Positions 20,360-31,475 of a stretch of DNA of 64,000 nucleotides are shown in pieces. Under the pieces are notes generated by a model. It had not been told where the DNA came from, made no database searches, and saw only the letters and a list, made by a program, of their open reading frames with translations. Each line of letters begins with the position of its first letter. Position 1 is the stretch's first letter. The position numbers were made by a program, and so were the translations under genes. The stretch is from Gemmatimonadota bacterium (GTDB taxonomy: Bacteria; Gemmatimonadota; Gemmatimonadetes; Longimicrobiales; Gaopeijiaceae), in NCBI GenBank assembly GCA_022822325.1, contig JAJEBW010000018.1, positions 248,001-312,000 of the forward strand. Direction: 5' to 3'.

Positions 20360-21457
20360 ATGCCGGAAAGGATGCGAGCGGCGGCGGGGAGCGGGGGAGG
20401 GGGCGCGTCGCGGTGGATGTCGCTGGCTGGATTCCTCATCGCCGCACTGCTGATCTGGTGGCTCCTGCGCGACGAGGATCCGGCCGAGATCTGGGCAAGC
20501 GTTCGCGGGGCCGATTTCCGCTTCCTAGCGCTGGCCGTCGCCGCCACCACCTGCGTCTTCCCCCTGCGCGCCATCCGCTGGCGTTACCTGCTGGGCCCGA
20601 TTCAGCCCGAAAGCCCCTTTCGGTCGCGCTTTGCGGCGGTGTGCGTGGGCTTCATGGCCAACAATCTCCTGCCCGCCCGCATCGGCGAACTGGCCCGCGC
20701 CTGGTCCTACAGTCGGCTGGAAGCGGTCTCGACGGTGGCGGCGGTCGGCACTCTCGTGGTGGAGCGGGTCCTGGACGGCCTCGTCATCCTCTTCCTCCTG
20801 CTGGTGGCGCTGGCCGCCCCGGACTTCCCCGCCGACGGACTCCCGCCGGCGCTGGCGGATGGGATGCGCGGTCTGGCGATCGTGCTCGCGTCGGTCCTGG
20901 CGGGCGCGGTCCTGGCGTTGGCGCTGCCGGGTCCGGTCCTGGGCGGGATCGAACGAATCGCGCGCGCGCTGCTCCCGGATCGCATGGCCGACGGTCTGAC
21001 GGCGCTGGCCGAAAAGACGGTCCTGGGGATGCGGTCGCTCCGCGGCTGGCGTCTCCTTCTGCCCGCGATCGGGTGGAGTCTGGGGATCTGGCTCCTGCAG
21101 TCCCTTTCCTTCTGGCTGGGCTTTCTCGCCTTCGGGATCGAACTTCCCTTCACGGCCGCGATGGTCACCAATGGGGCGACCGCCATCGCCGTCTCGATTC
21201 CCTCCGCTCCCGGCTTCTTCGGCACCTTCCACATGGGCGCCGCCGTCTCGCTGGCGGACATCTACGGCGTTGCCGACGTCCCGACCAAGGCCTTCGCCTT
21301 CGGCTGGCACCTGGGAGGATTCTTCCCCATCACCTTCATGGGACTGTGGTACGCGCGGCGGATCGGTCTTTCGCTCGGGGAAATCTCGCGCAGGGCAAGC
21401 GCGGCGGTTGGAGAGGCCCCCGGGGACTTGCCCGACGGAAGGGGAAGCGGGTCGTGA
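20360..21457 (+). CDS. Lysylphosphatidylglycerol synthase-like TM protein (UPF0104/AglD family)
   Basis: Multi-TM; FMANNLLPARIGELARAWSY, SIPSAPGFFGTFHMGA. Confidence 0.8.
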   Translation: MPERMRAAAGSGGGGASRWMSLAGFLIAALLIWWLLRDEDPAEIWASVRGADFRFLALAVAATTCVFPLRAIRWRYLLGPIQPESPFRSRFAAVCVGFMANNLLPARIGELARAWSYSRLEAVSTVAAVGTLVVERVLDGLVILFLLLVALAAPDFPADGLPPALADGMRGLAIVLASVLAGAVLALALPGPVLGGIERIARALLPDRMADGLTALAEKTVLGMRSLRGWRLLLPAIGWSLGIWLLQSLSFWLGFLAFGIELPFTAAMVTNGATAIAVSIPSAPGFFGTFHMGAAVSLADIYGVADVPTKAFAFGWHLGGFFPITFMGLWYARRIGLSLGEISRRASAAVGEAPGDLPDGRGSGS

Positions 21458-22377
21458 GCGCGGTGACGGTCCGCTGCCCGGCCAAGATCAACCTCCATCT
21501 GAGAATCCTGGCCCGGGAGGACTCGGGGTACCACCAGATCGAGACGCTCTTCCAGGCGGTGGGGCTCTTCGATGGTCTTCAGGTGCGGAAGCGCGCCGAG
21601 GCGGGGATCGCGCTGGAGGTGCGGCGGCTCGAGTCGGGTCCGGGGAGCGGCGACATCCTGGGCGATCTGGGCGATCCCGCGCGCAACACGGTCATGACGG
21701 CCGCGACCGCCTTCTTCGAGGCCGCCGGAATCGACCCCGCGGTGGAAATCGTTCTGGCCAAGGCGATTCCCGCAGGCACCGGACTCGGAGGCGCCTCCTC
21801 GGATGCGGCGGGGGCTCTGGCGGCGCTCAACCGGCTCCATGGCAATCCGCTCGCGGCCGGCCGGTTGCTCCGGATCGGGCGGAGGATCGGCTCGGATGTG
21901 GCCTTCTTCCGCCAACGTCGCGGCGCAGCCCTGGCCTGGGGACGCGGCGACCGGTTGCTCCCCCTGGCGTCGCCGTCGCGGGAGGTCGTGATTGCGGCGC
22001 CGGCCGAACGGATGGCCACCGCCACCGCCTATGGAGAGGCCTCGGTCCGGCTGGATCTGCCTGCGGACGCGGCCGTTCTGGAGGGCCTGGACCGCGTGCC
22101 CCCGCGCCTTCCCCCTTCGGTTCGCGGCAACGACTTCGAGCCCATCCTCTTCGGGCGCTGGCCGCACCTGGGCGAGATCCGCGCCGAACTGGCGCGGCTG
22201 GGAGCGCTGGAGGCGCGTCTCACCGGGAGCGGTTCGGCCATCTTCGGGACATTTTCGACCGCGGACGCCGCCGACCGGGCCGCGCGCCGCATTGCAGGAC
22301 ACCCGGCCGCGCCCACGGTTCTGCGCGCGCCCACGCTGACGGCCATTCCGGAGCCCGAGGCCATCGCCGGCCCCTGA
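21454..22377 (+). CDS. ispE: 4-diphosphocytidyl-2-C-methyl-D-erythritol kinase
   Basis: PAKINLHLRIL..GYHQIETLFQAV, KAIPAGTGLGGASSDAAGAL, LTGSGSAIFG; GTG start. Confidence 0.92.
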   Translation: MSAVTVRCPAKINLHLRILAREDSGYHQIETLFQAVGLFDGLQVRKRAEAGIALEVRRLESGPGSGDILGDLGDPARNTVMTAATAFFEAAGIDPAVEIVLAKAIPAGTGLGGASSDAAGALAALNRLHGNPLAAGRLLRIGRRIGSDVAFFRQRRGAALAWGRGDRLLPLASPSREVVIAAPAERMATATAYGEASVRLDLPADAAVLEGLDRVPPRLPPSVRGNDFEPILFGRWPHLGEIRAELARLGALEARLTGSGSAIFGTFSTADAADRAARRIAGHPAAPTVLRAPTLTAIPEPEAIAGP

Positions 22378-22501
22378 TCCAGGCCGAGGGCGTTCACCAA
22401 CGGCCCCCCGGCCGGGCTCGCTCCGCCGCCGCGGCGCATCCTCGCTTCCCCCTCCCCGGTCCTTGCGCTACCATGATTTCCTGGGGATTCCCACGGCGCG
22501 C

Positions 22502-22572
22502 TGGCCCGTCGTCTAATGGCAGGACACCGGTCTTTGGAACCGGCGGTGGTGGTTCGAATCCACCCGGGCCAA
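22502..22572 (+). tRNA. tRNA-Gln (anticodon TTG)
   Basis: Cloverleaf by eye: acceptor TGGCCCG/CGGGCCA, anticodon stem CCGGT-CTTTGGA-ACCGG, T-loop GGTTCGAATCC; 3' CCA not encoded. Confidence 0.95.
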
Positions 22573-22598
22573 CTCGCCCGCCGCCCGCGAGCTCGCAC

Positions 22599-24452
22599 AT
22601 GAAGCCACCGCGCATTCGTCGCCCGTACCGCGCCGTGGCCGGAATTCGCGGGGGATGCGGGTTCCTCCCCGCTGCGCTCGCGTGGGCCTGCGCCGTCCTG
22701 CCGGTCGCGACCGTTCCCCTTCCGCTCGCCGCCCAGACCGAATCGCGCGCCGCCGCTCCGGGCTCCGATTCCGCCGGCCGGGCCGACTCGGCCTCCATCC
22801 GAGAACGCGCCCGCGACGCCCAGGCGAGATTCGAGCGGGTCAGGTTGCGCGAGATGCCGCGCACTCTCGGGGGATCGGGCGGCCGCTGCGACGAGATCAT
22901 CGGACGGTTCTGCATTCGCGACGAGGGCGACGAAGGCTGGCGACCGCCGCCGGACCCGCCGGAGATCGTGGCGGCGCGCGACCGCCTTCTCGCCGAACTG
23001 GATTCGGCGGCCGCCCGGATCCCCGGCGATCACTGGATCCTGGGGCAACGCGTTCGCTACCTGGCCGAGGCCGGCGCCTTCGAGCGGGCCCGGCGGCCGC
23101 TGCGCGACTGCGATGTGCCGGAGCGCTGGCGGTGCGATCTGCTTCTGGGATATCTGCGCTACCGCGCCGGAGAGATCCCGGCCGCGGAGGCCGCCTTCGG
23201 GCGCGCCCTGGAGCGCATGCCGGAGGAGATGCGCGCCGAATGGCTCGATCCGTCGCTCCTCCTGGAGGGCGACCAGCGGGAGTGGCTGGAGGCGGCGGAC
23301 GACTCGGCGCATGCGGCCGCCCGGCTCTGGCTTCTCGCCGACGCGCTCTTTCTGGCCGGAGGCAACGACCGCCGGGCCGCGCACCTGAGCCGCCGCGTTC
23401 ACGCCATGATCTCGGAGGAGGCGCGCAACCCGCACCAGTTGCGCTGGGGACGGGACCTGACCGAGGTGGTGATCCGCTACGGGTGGCCCGCCGGGTGGGA
23501 ACGGTCGTGGAGCTCGGGGAGCGCGGGCAGCTTCGTCGTGACCGGGCGCGACCAGCCCGCCTCCGTGCGCACCCTTCCCCCGCGCGAGGTGCTTGAGCGC
23601 CGGGAGCGCGACATCGTCCCCTGGGAGATCCCCGAGGGACATGCCCGCAGCGCCCACATTCCTCCCTTCCTGGACACCCTGGCCGCGCTCGATGGCCAGA
23701 TCGGGCGCTTCTGGAGGCCGAACGAGGTGATCGTCGCCGCCGCCTGGACGCCGCCGTCAGGTGCGTTCGCGGACAGCGCCGGGGTGGAGCGGGGGGCTGG
23801 GCTGGCGGGTCTCTTCGTGGAGCGCGATGGGGAAATCATCCTCGATGTGCGCGCCGCGCCTGGTGCGGATGGAACCTTCCGCCTCTCGGGACGCGCCCCT
23901 CCGGCCCCGTGGGCGGTGGCCAGCCTCGAGGCCTTCGCGCCGGATCTGCGCCGCGCCTGGCGACGGCGGGCCGCGGTGGGACTCCGGTCGCTTCCCCCCC
24001 GTCTGCTGGCGATTTCCGATGTGGTTCTGCTCGAGGAGGGCGCCGAGCCGGCCACCTTCGCCGAGATGCTCCCCCTCCTGCGCGGTTCGACTACGATCCC
24101 GGGCGGATCCGCGCTGAGCCTCGCCTTCGAGGTCTACGGACTCGGGTTCGAGGAAGAGGCGATCGAGGTGGCCGCCTGGGTGGAGCGCACCCGGGTAGGC
24201 GTGTTGCGACGGGTGGCGCGGTGGGTGGGGCTGGGGGGACCCCGGGAGGAGGTCGCGGTGGCCTGGGAGGAGGCCGGACCGGACCGCCTCCGTCCCCTCT
24301 TCCGCTCGCTCGTCATTCGGCTCCCGACGCTGGATCCCGGACCCTACGAGGTCGCGGTCGAGATCCGCGCGCCGGGACGCCCGCCGCTCGCCGTTCGGCG
24401 CGGCTTCCAGGCCGGGGCCGCGCGTGACGCCCCCGTCCCCGAGCGCCGCTGA
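22599..24452 (+). CDS. Secreted TPR-like protein, possibly GWxTD-domain related
   Basis: 618 aa, N-terminal signal-like segment, tetratricopeptide-like region, VVIRYGWPAGWERSW. Confidence 0.6.
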   Translation: MKPPRIRRPYRAVAGIRGGCGFLPAALAWACAVLPVATVPLPLAAQTESRAAAPGSDSAGRADSASIRERARDAQARFERVRLREMPRTLGGSGGRCDEIIGRFCIRDEGDEGWRPPPDPPEIVAARDRLLAELDSAAARIPGDHWILGQRVRYLAEAGAFERARRPLRDCDVPERWRCDLLLGYLRYRAGEIPAAEAAFGRALERMPEEMRAEWLDPSLLLEGDQREWLEAADDSAHAAARLWLLADALFLAGGNDRRAAHLSRRVHAMISEEARNPHQLRWGRDLTEVVIRYGWPAGWERSWSSGSAGSFVVTGRDQPASVRTLPPREVLERRERDIVPWEIPEGHARSAHIPPFLDTLAALDGQIGRFWRPNEVIVAAAWTPPSGAFADSAGVERGAGLAGLFVERDGEIILDVRAAPGADGTFRLSGRAPPAPWAVASLEAFAPDLRRAWRRRAAVGLRSLPPRLLAISDVVLLEEGAEPATFAEMLPLLRGSTTIPGGSALSLAFEVYGLGFEEEAIEVAAWVERTRVGVLRRVARWVGLGGPREEVAVAWEEAGPDRLRPLFRSLVIRLPTLDPGPYEVAVEIRAPGRPPLAVRRGFQAGAARDAPVPERR

Positions 24453-24474
24453 AATTCGCTAGCTTCCTTTGTCG

Positions 24475-24532
24475 TTGCCGAAAACCCGTCTTTGCTGTTG
24501 CCGAAAACCCGTCCGAGTCGCCGAAACCCGTC
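24475..24532 (+). repeat. Three direct repeats TTGCCGAAAACCCGTC (third degenerate) upstream of prs
   Basis: 24475-24490 and 24498-24513 identical; 24518-24532 TCGCCGAAACCCGTC. Confidence 0.85.
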
Positions 24533-24582
24533 TTCGGCCCTCGCCCGAACCGCACCCGCACCGCTTTGGCGCACCATCCCAA

Positions 24583-25566
24583 ATGGATGCCCCCATGGAC
24601 GAACCCATCGGGACCAATCCCCTTCTCCTCCTGGCGGGACGCGCCAACCGGCCCCTGGCGGGCGAGATCGGAGATCTGCTCGACACCAGCCCCGACGGCG
24701 TCGCCATCCGCAACTTCGCCGACGGCGAGATCTTCGTCCGCATCAACCGCAATGCCCGCGGCCGCGACGTCTTCATCATTCAGCCCACCGTCGCCGGCGC
24801 CGACAACATCATGGAGCTGCTTCTCCTGATCGATGCGGCGAAGCGGGCCTCGGCGGCGCGGGTCACGGCGGTCGTGCCCTACTTCGGCTACGGCCGCCAG
24901 GACCGCAAGGACCAGCCGCGGGTGGCGATCGGGGCCAAGCTGGTCGCGAATCTCATCGTGGCCGCCGGCGCCGACCGCGTGGTGAGCATCGACTTTCACC
25001 AGCACCAGATCCAGGGATTCTTCGACATCCCGGTCGATCACCTCTACGCGGCCCCGGTCTTCACCCACTACTTCCGCTCGCTGCGGCGCTCGGTTCCCGG
25101 GCTCGCCGAGCCGGTCGTGGTGGCGCCCGACGTCGGTTCGGCCAAGATGGCGCGCGGATTCGCCCGGCGGCTGGGGGGCACCTTCGCGATCATCGACAAG
25201 CGGCGTCCGGCGCCCAATGTGTCGAAGGTTCTCAATGTGGTGGGCGATGTACGGGATCGCACCTGCCTGGTTGTGGACGACATGATCGACACGGGCGGCA
25301 CGATCGCGCAGGCCGTCCAGGCTCTGATGGCGCGCGGCGCGAGCCATGTCTATGTCGCCGCCACCCACGCTCTCCTCTCGGCCAACGCCGTCGAGCGCCT
25401 TGCCGCGACCTCGATGGCCGGCCTGGTGGTCACGAACACGATCGACATTCCGGAAGAGAAGCGCTTCGACCGCATGACCGTGCTCTCCGTGGCCGATCTT
25501 CTCTCCCGCGCCATTCACTGCATTCACTCCAACGCCTCGGTCAGCCAGCTCTTCGAACTTGTCTGA
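24583..25566 (+). CDS. prs: Ribose-phosphate pyrophosphokinase
   Basis: NFADGEIFVRI, YFGYGRQDRKDQPRVAIGAKLVANLI, VVDDMIDTGGTI. Confidence 0.95.
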   Translation: MDAPMDEPIGTNPLLLLAGRANRPLAGEIGDLLDTSPDGVAIRNFADGEIFVRINRNARGRDVFIIQPTVAGADNIMELLLLIDAAKRASAARVTAVVPYFGYGRQDRKDQPRVAIGAKLVANLIVAAGADRVVSIDFHQHQIQGFFDIPVDHLYAAPVFTHYFRSLRRSVPGLAEPVVVAPDVGSAKMARGFARRLGGTFAIIDKRRPAPNVSKVLNVVGDVRDRTCLVVDDMIDTGGTIAQAVQALMARGASHVYVAATHALLSANAVERLAATSMAGLVVTNTIDIPEEKRFDRMTVLSVADLLSRAIHCIHSNASVSQLFELV

Positions 25567-25612
25567 TTTGGGCGCCAAGGGAAAACCAGTCACCCAAGAT
25601 GGAAAAACACAG

Positions 25613-25936
25613 ATGCAAGCAACACTGAACCTTCGGATTCGCCGCGAAACCGGGAAGGGCGTCGCCCGCAGGCTGCGGAGATCGGGCCGGGTGCCCGGGA
25701 TCATCTATGGCGGGGGGGGGGACAATGTCCTCGTCTCGATGGAGGCCCGCGAGACCCGTCGCCTCTGCGAGTCGATCGACCGCGACCGGACCACCCTTCG
25801 TCTCGTTCTGGACGAGGGCACGGTGGAGAAGGCGCGGATCGCAGAGATTCAGTCGCACCCCTACCGGCCCCAGCTCCTGCATGTGGACTTCCTGCGCATC
25901 GGCCGGACGGATTCGTCCCCGGCCGCCGGTCGATAG
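25613..25936 (+). CDS. rplY: 50S ribosomal protein L25, short form
   Basis: TGKGVARRLRRSGRVPGIIYGG..., QSHPYRPQLLHVDFLRI. Confidence 0.85.
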   Translation: MQATLNLRIRRETGKGVARRLRRSGRVPGIIYGGGGDNVLVSMEARETRRLCESIDRDRTTLRLVLDEGTVEKARIAEIQSHPYRPQLLHVDFLRIGRTDSSPAAGR

Positions 25937-25947
25937 CCGGGGGGGGC

Positions 25948-26574
25948 GTGGAGCCGCGCGGAACCGATCCCGGCTCCGGAGATGGACGCGCCGCCGGCGG
26001 CGGGAGCGCGCGCGTGGTGGTCGGTCTGGGCAACCCCGGACCCCGCTACGACGACACCCGCCACAATGTGGGATGGTGGGTGATCGACCGTTTCGCCTTC
26101 GACCACGGCTTCGGGCCCTTCGAGCGCGGTCGGCGCAGCTTCGAGAGCTCCGGCCGGGTGAAGGGACGGCGCATCCGCCTTCTGAAGCCGCGAACCTGGA
26201 TGAACCGGAGCGGACTGGCGCTGACGACGCTCTGGCGCGAGGAGGAGGACTTTCGCCTGGAGACCGGTCTGCTCGTTGTGACCGACGACGCGAACCTCGA
26301 TGTGGGCCGGGTGCGCTTTCGCCGCGGCGGGGGAGCGGGCGGCCACAATGGACTCCGGTCGGTGAATGCGGCGCTGGGCACGACCTCGTACGCGCGCCTG
26401 CGGATCGGGGTGGGCGTCGTGCCCGCCGGGGAGGATCTGGCCGACTGGGTGCTGTCGCCGCTGCCGGAGGAGGACGAGGAGCGGATCGTGGCGCTGCTCC
26501 CCGAACTGAGCCGGGCGGTGGGGGTGTGGGCGGACGAGGGGATCGACGCCGCGATGAACCGCTTCAACCAATGA
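25948..26574 (+). CDS. pth: Peptidyl-tRNA hydrolase
   Basis: VVGLGNPGPRYDDTRHNVGWWVID, KPRTWMNRSG, GGGAGGHNGLRSV. Confidence 0.93.
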   Translation: MEPRGTDPGSGDGRAAGGGSARVVVGLGNPGPRYDDTRHNVGWWVIDRFAFDHGFGPFERGRRSFESSGRVKGRRIRLLKPRTWMNRSGLALTTLWREEEDFRLETGLLVVTDDANLDVGRVRFRRGGGAGGHNGLRSVNAALGTTSYARLRIGVGVVPAGEDLADWVLSPLPEEDEERIVALLPELSRAVGVWADEGIDAAMNRFNQ

Positions 26575-26631
26575 CGGCCGGGCGGCCGGACCCTGAATCA
26601 CGCGCGACCGACACGCCAACTCGCCATTGGA

Positions 26632-26723
26632 GAATCGCTCGCCGCCAGAGAATCGCGCACCACTATGGAATCGCGCACCAACTGGAATCGCTCAAGAGAA
26701 TCGCTCACCATAGAGAATCGCTC
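26632..26723 (+). repeat. Six imperfect direct repeats GAATCGC(T/G)C upstream of hppA
   Basis: Copies start at 26632, 26650, 26668, 26685, 26698, 26715 (spacing 18, 18, 17, 13, 17). Confidence 0.85.
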
Positions 26724-26755
26724 ACCCGAAGAGAAGAATCAGGAGAGACTCCGAC

Positions 26756-28815
<2,060 letters not shown>

Positions 28816-28819
<4 letters not shown>

Positions 28820-30036
28820 GGGCCTCCTTCGACGGCGCGATCGCCTTCGCGCAGGATCTGATCCGCATCCCATCGTTGCCGGGCGAGGAGGGAGAGCTGG
28901 CGCGGCGGGTGGTCGCCGAGATGGAGGCGCTCGGCTACGACGAGGCCTGGATCGACGATCTGGGCAGCGTGGTCGGGGTCGTCCGGGGAGGCGGCGCCGC
29001 CGCCGTCATGCTGAGCGCGCACCTGGACATGGTGGCCGAGGGGGATCCGGGGGATTGGGAGCACCCGCCCTTCGACGGGACGATCGCCGACGGCTGCCTC
29101 CATGGCCGCGGCGCGATGGACATCAAGGGGCCGCTCGCGATCCAGACCCATGCGGCGGCGGCGCTGCGGGGACGGGCGGCGGGCGACATCGTGGTGGCCC
29201 ACCCGGTCTACGAGGAGCGCGGCGGATGGGGGATGGATCATCTCATGCGGTTGGACGGCGGTCTGCGGCCCGATGCGGTCGTCATCGGGGAATCCACCCA
29301 CGGCGACATCGCGATCGGCCACCGGGGCCGCGCCGAGGTGGAGATCGTCGCGCGGGGGCTGGCCGGACACGCCTCGGCACCGGACCGGGCCCGCAACGCC
29401 CTGGACCTGGTCCCGCCGATCCTGGCCGGGGTTCGCGATCTGGCCGGCCGCCAGGAGACCGACCCCACCCTGGGCCCCTCGTCGGTGGCCGCGACCGGGA
29501 TCGACGCCGTTCCCGCCAGCCTGAATGTGATCGCCGACCGCGCGACCGTCACCCTGGACTGGCGGATTCTGCCCCGGGACACCGAACGCACCCTCCTTGC
29601 GCGACTGCGCGACTGCGTCCGTCCCCACCTGGAGCGATTCGACCGCGAAGAGGGCGGCAGCCGCGGCGCCGAGGTCGAGTTCCGCATGGCCACCCAGCGC
29701 CAGCGCGCCTGGACCGGCCCGGAGGAGGACCGCCGCATCCTGAGCCCCGGATTCCTCATGGACCGGCGCCACCCGATCGTCGTGGCCGCGGCCCGCGCGG
29801 TGGGCCGGAGGAACGGCGGCGGCGCGCCCGCCCGGGTGCGGCCCTGGGTTTTCGCCACCGACGGCGGCTGGACCTGCGGAGTGCGCGGCGTTCCCACGAT
29901 CGGCTTCGCGCCGGGCGAGGAGCGCTACGCCCACACCAACACCGAACGGCTCGATCTGGAGGAGGCGCGCTGGGGCTACGGCCGCTACCTGAAGCTGGTT
30001 CCGGCGGTGCAGGAGGCCGCGAAGGCGAAGGGGTAG
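28816..30036 (+). CDS. M20 family metallopeptidase (ArgE/DapE/YgeY-like)
   Basis: [67 protein letters not shown]. Confidence 0.88.
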
Positions 30037-30192
30037 CCGCGACCCTGCCGGGGCCTCGGGTCCAGGGGCGCAGCCGAACGGAATCGCGCAGGCTCCCCGC
30101 CGCCCACCCGGCCGCCGGTCGTCGCGAAGACGGGGGCCGCGCGCGGGATCGTCGGCCTGTTCCCCCGGATTTCCCTTCGCTCCTGGAGACCC

Positions 30193-31275
30193 TCAGTCCA
30201 TCGGCACGTGCTTCACGATGCGGTCGCCCACGCGGTCGAAGATCTCGTCGAGGCTGGCGCCGGTGATCGTCAGTCCATGGTTCTTGAGTCCGACCACGCA
30301 CCGCGCCGGGTCCTCCGCCTCGCGCACAATGTCGGCAACGGCCTGGCCCAGCTCGCGGGTTCCGCAGGGGTAGTTGAACTCGGTCGAGGGCACCCCGTCC
30401 AGCCAGCCGTGCACATGCATGATCGCCCCCACCGACGGATGCTCGCGGTAGACCATCCAGTGCTCGATCGCATCGACCGAGACCCGGTTCGGCTCCACCC
30501 CCGGCGGGTGGCCGACGACCATTCCATTCCGCTCGGCGTCGTAGCCCTTCACCATCAGGATGTGGCGGCCGATCTCCGCCAGATTCGACTTGTCCACCCC
30601 GCTGGCGCTCATCCAGAACCACTCGTCGTCGTAGCGCGCCGAGATGTTGCCGTAGCTGAGGCCGCCGATTCCATAGAGGCGCTTGATGTGGCGAATGTCG
30701 CGCGGCGAGAGGTGGTCTTCCACCCGGAAGGGCGCCGGCAGGAGATCGAGGCCATTCAGCCGCCTGCCCGCCCGGCGGATCGAAGCGGTGTGTTCGTCCC
30801 CCTCCCAGAGCGCCTCCGGGAGGTCGCCCTCGTAGAAGTTGTCGATGACGAGGGTGGAGTTCGCAAGCGGCCGGATGCGGCTGTAGATCTCCTCGAAGTA
30901 GCGTCCGCGCGGCAACTTGCCCGAGACCTGGTAGTGTCCCTGCTCGGGGGTCAGGAAGTGGACGTCGGGGTCGCCGTTCTCCGAGGGGACCATCCCCACC
31001 ACGAGATTGGCCAGCGAGCGGAGAAGGATCGGGTAGCCCTGCGAGAGAAGGCTGGTGAAGGGTGTGGGAAACTCGGTCACCGAGCAGACGAAGATCGCGC
31101 TGGCGTGCCGCCTCACCGGTTTCGGCCGTCCCAGGGGGAAGAAGTTCAGGATCAGCCTGGCCGCTTCGGCGTCCTCCACGAAACGGTGCCCGTGCGACTC
31201 CATCACCTCGCGCAGTCCCCGGCCGAACCAGCCGAAGTCTCTGTCCGCATGTGTGCCGGTGAAGGTGAAATCCAT
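30193..31275 (-). CDS. Class II aldolase/adducin-domain protein with N-terminal extension
   Basis: C-terminal class II aldolase (GNISARYDDEWFWMSASGVDKSNL, AIMHVHGW, VVGLKNHGLTITGASLDE); about 150 aa N-terminal region of unclear family. Confidence 0.8.
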   Translation of the reverse strand: MDFTFTGTHADRDFGWFGRGLREVMESHGHRFVEDAEAARLILNFFPLGRPKPVRRHASAIFVCSVTEFPTPFTSLLSQGYPILLRSLANLVVGMVPSENGDPDVHFLTPEQGHYQVSGKLPRGRYFEEIYSRIRPLANSTLVIDNFYEGDLPEALWEGDEHTASIRRAGRRLNGLDLLPAPFRVEDHLSPRDIRHIKRLYGIGGLSYGNISARYDDEWFWMSASGVDKSNLAEIGRHILMVKGYDAERNGMVVGHPPGVEPNRVSVDAIEHWMVYREHPSVGAIMHVHGWLDGVPSTEFNYPCGTRELGQAVADIVREAEDPARCVVGLKNHGLTITGASLDEIFDRVGDRIVKHVPMD

Positions 31276-31475
31276 GATGCGTGCGTTCCCCCGTCGGAGA
31301 GTTGGAGTGGAATGCCGGGTGGAGCGCGAAGGATGCGGTTCCGCTGCGGCGAGGAGTAATGTAAGGTCGGATTCCCGCAACCGTTGGCAAGGTGCTACAT
31401 TTCCCGACCTGAAAAACGCCCGCTCCGCACGGGGAAGCGGAGCCCGTCCACACGGTCCACGGGAGTTCCCGCGCA

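Noticed and set aside
26632-26723. CRISPR array
   Set aside because: Repeats are only ~9 nt conserved in ~17-18 nt units, with no unique spacers of typical length and no cas genes.
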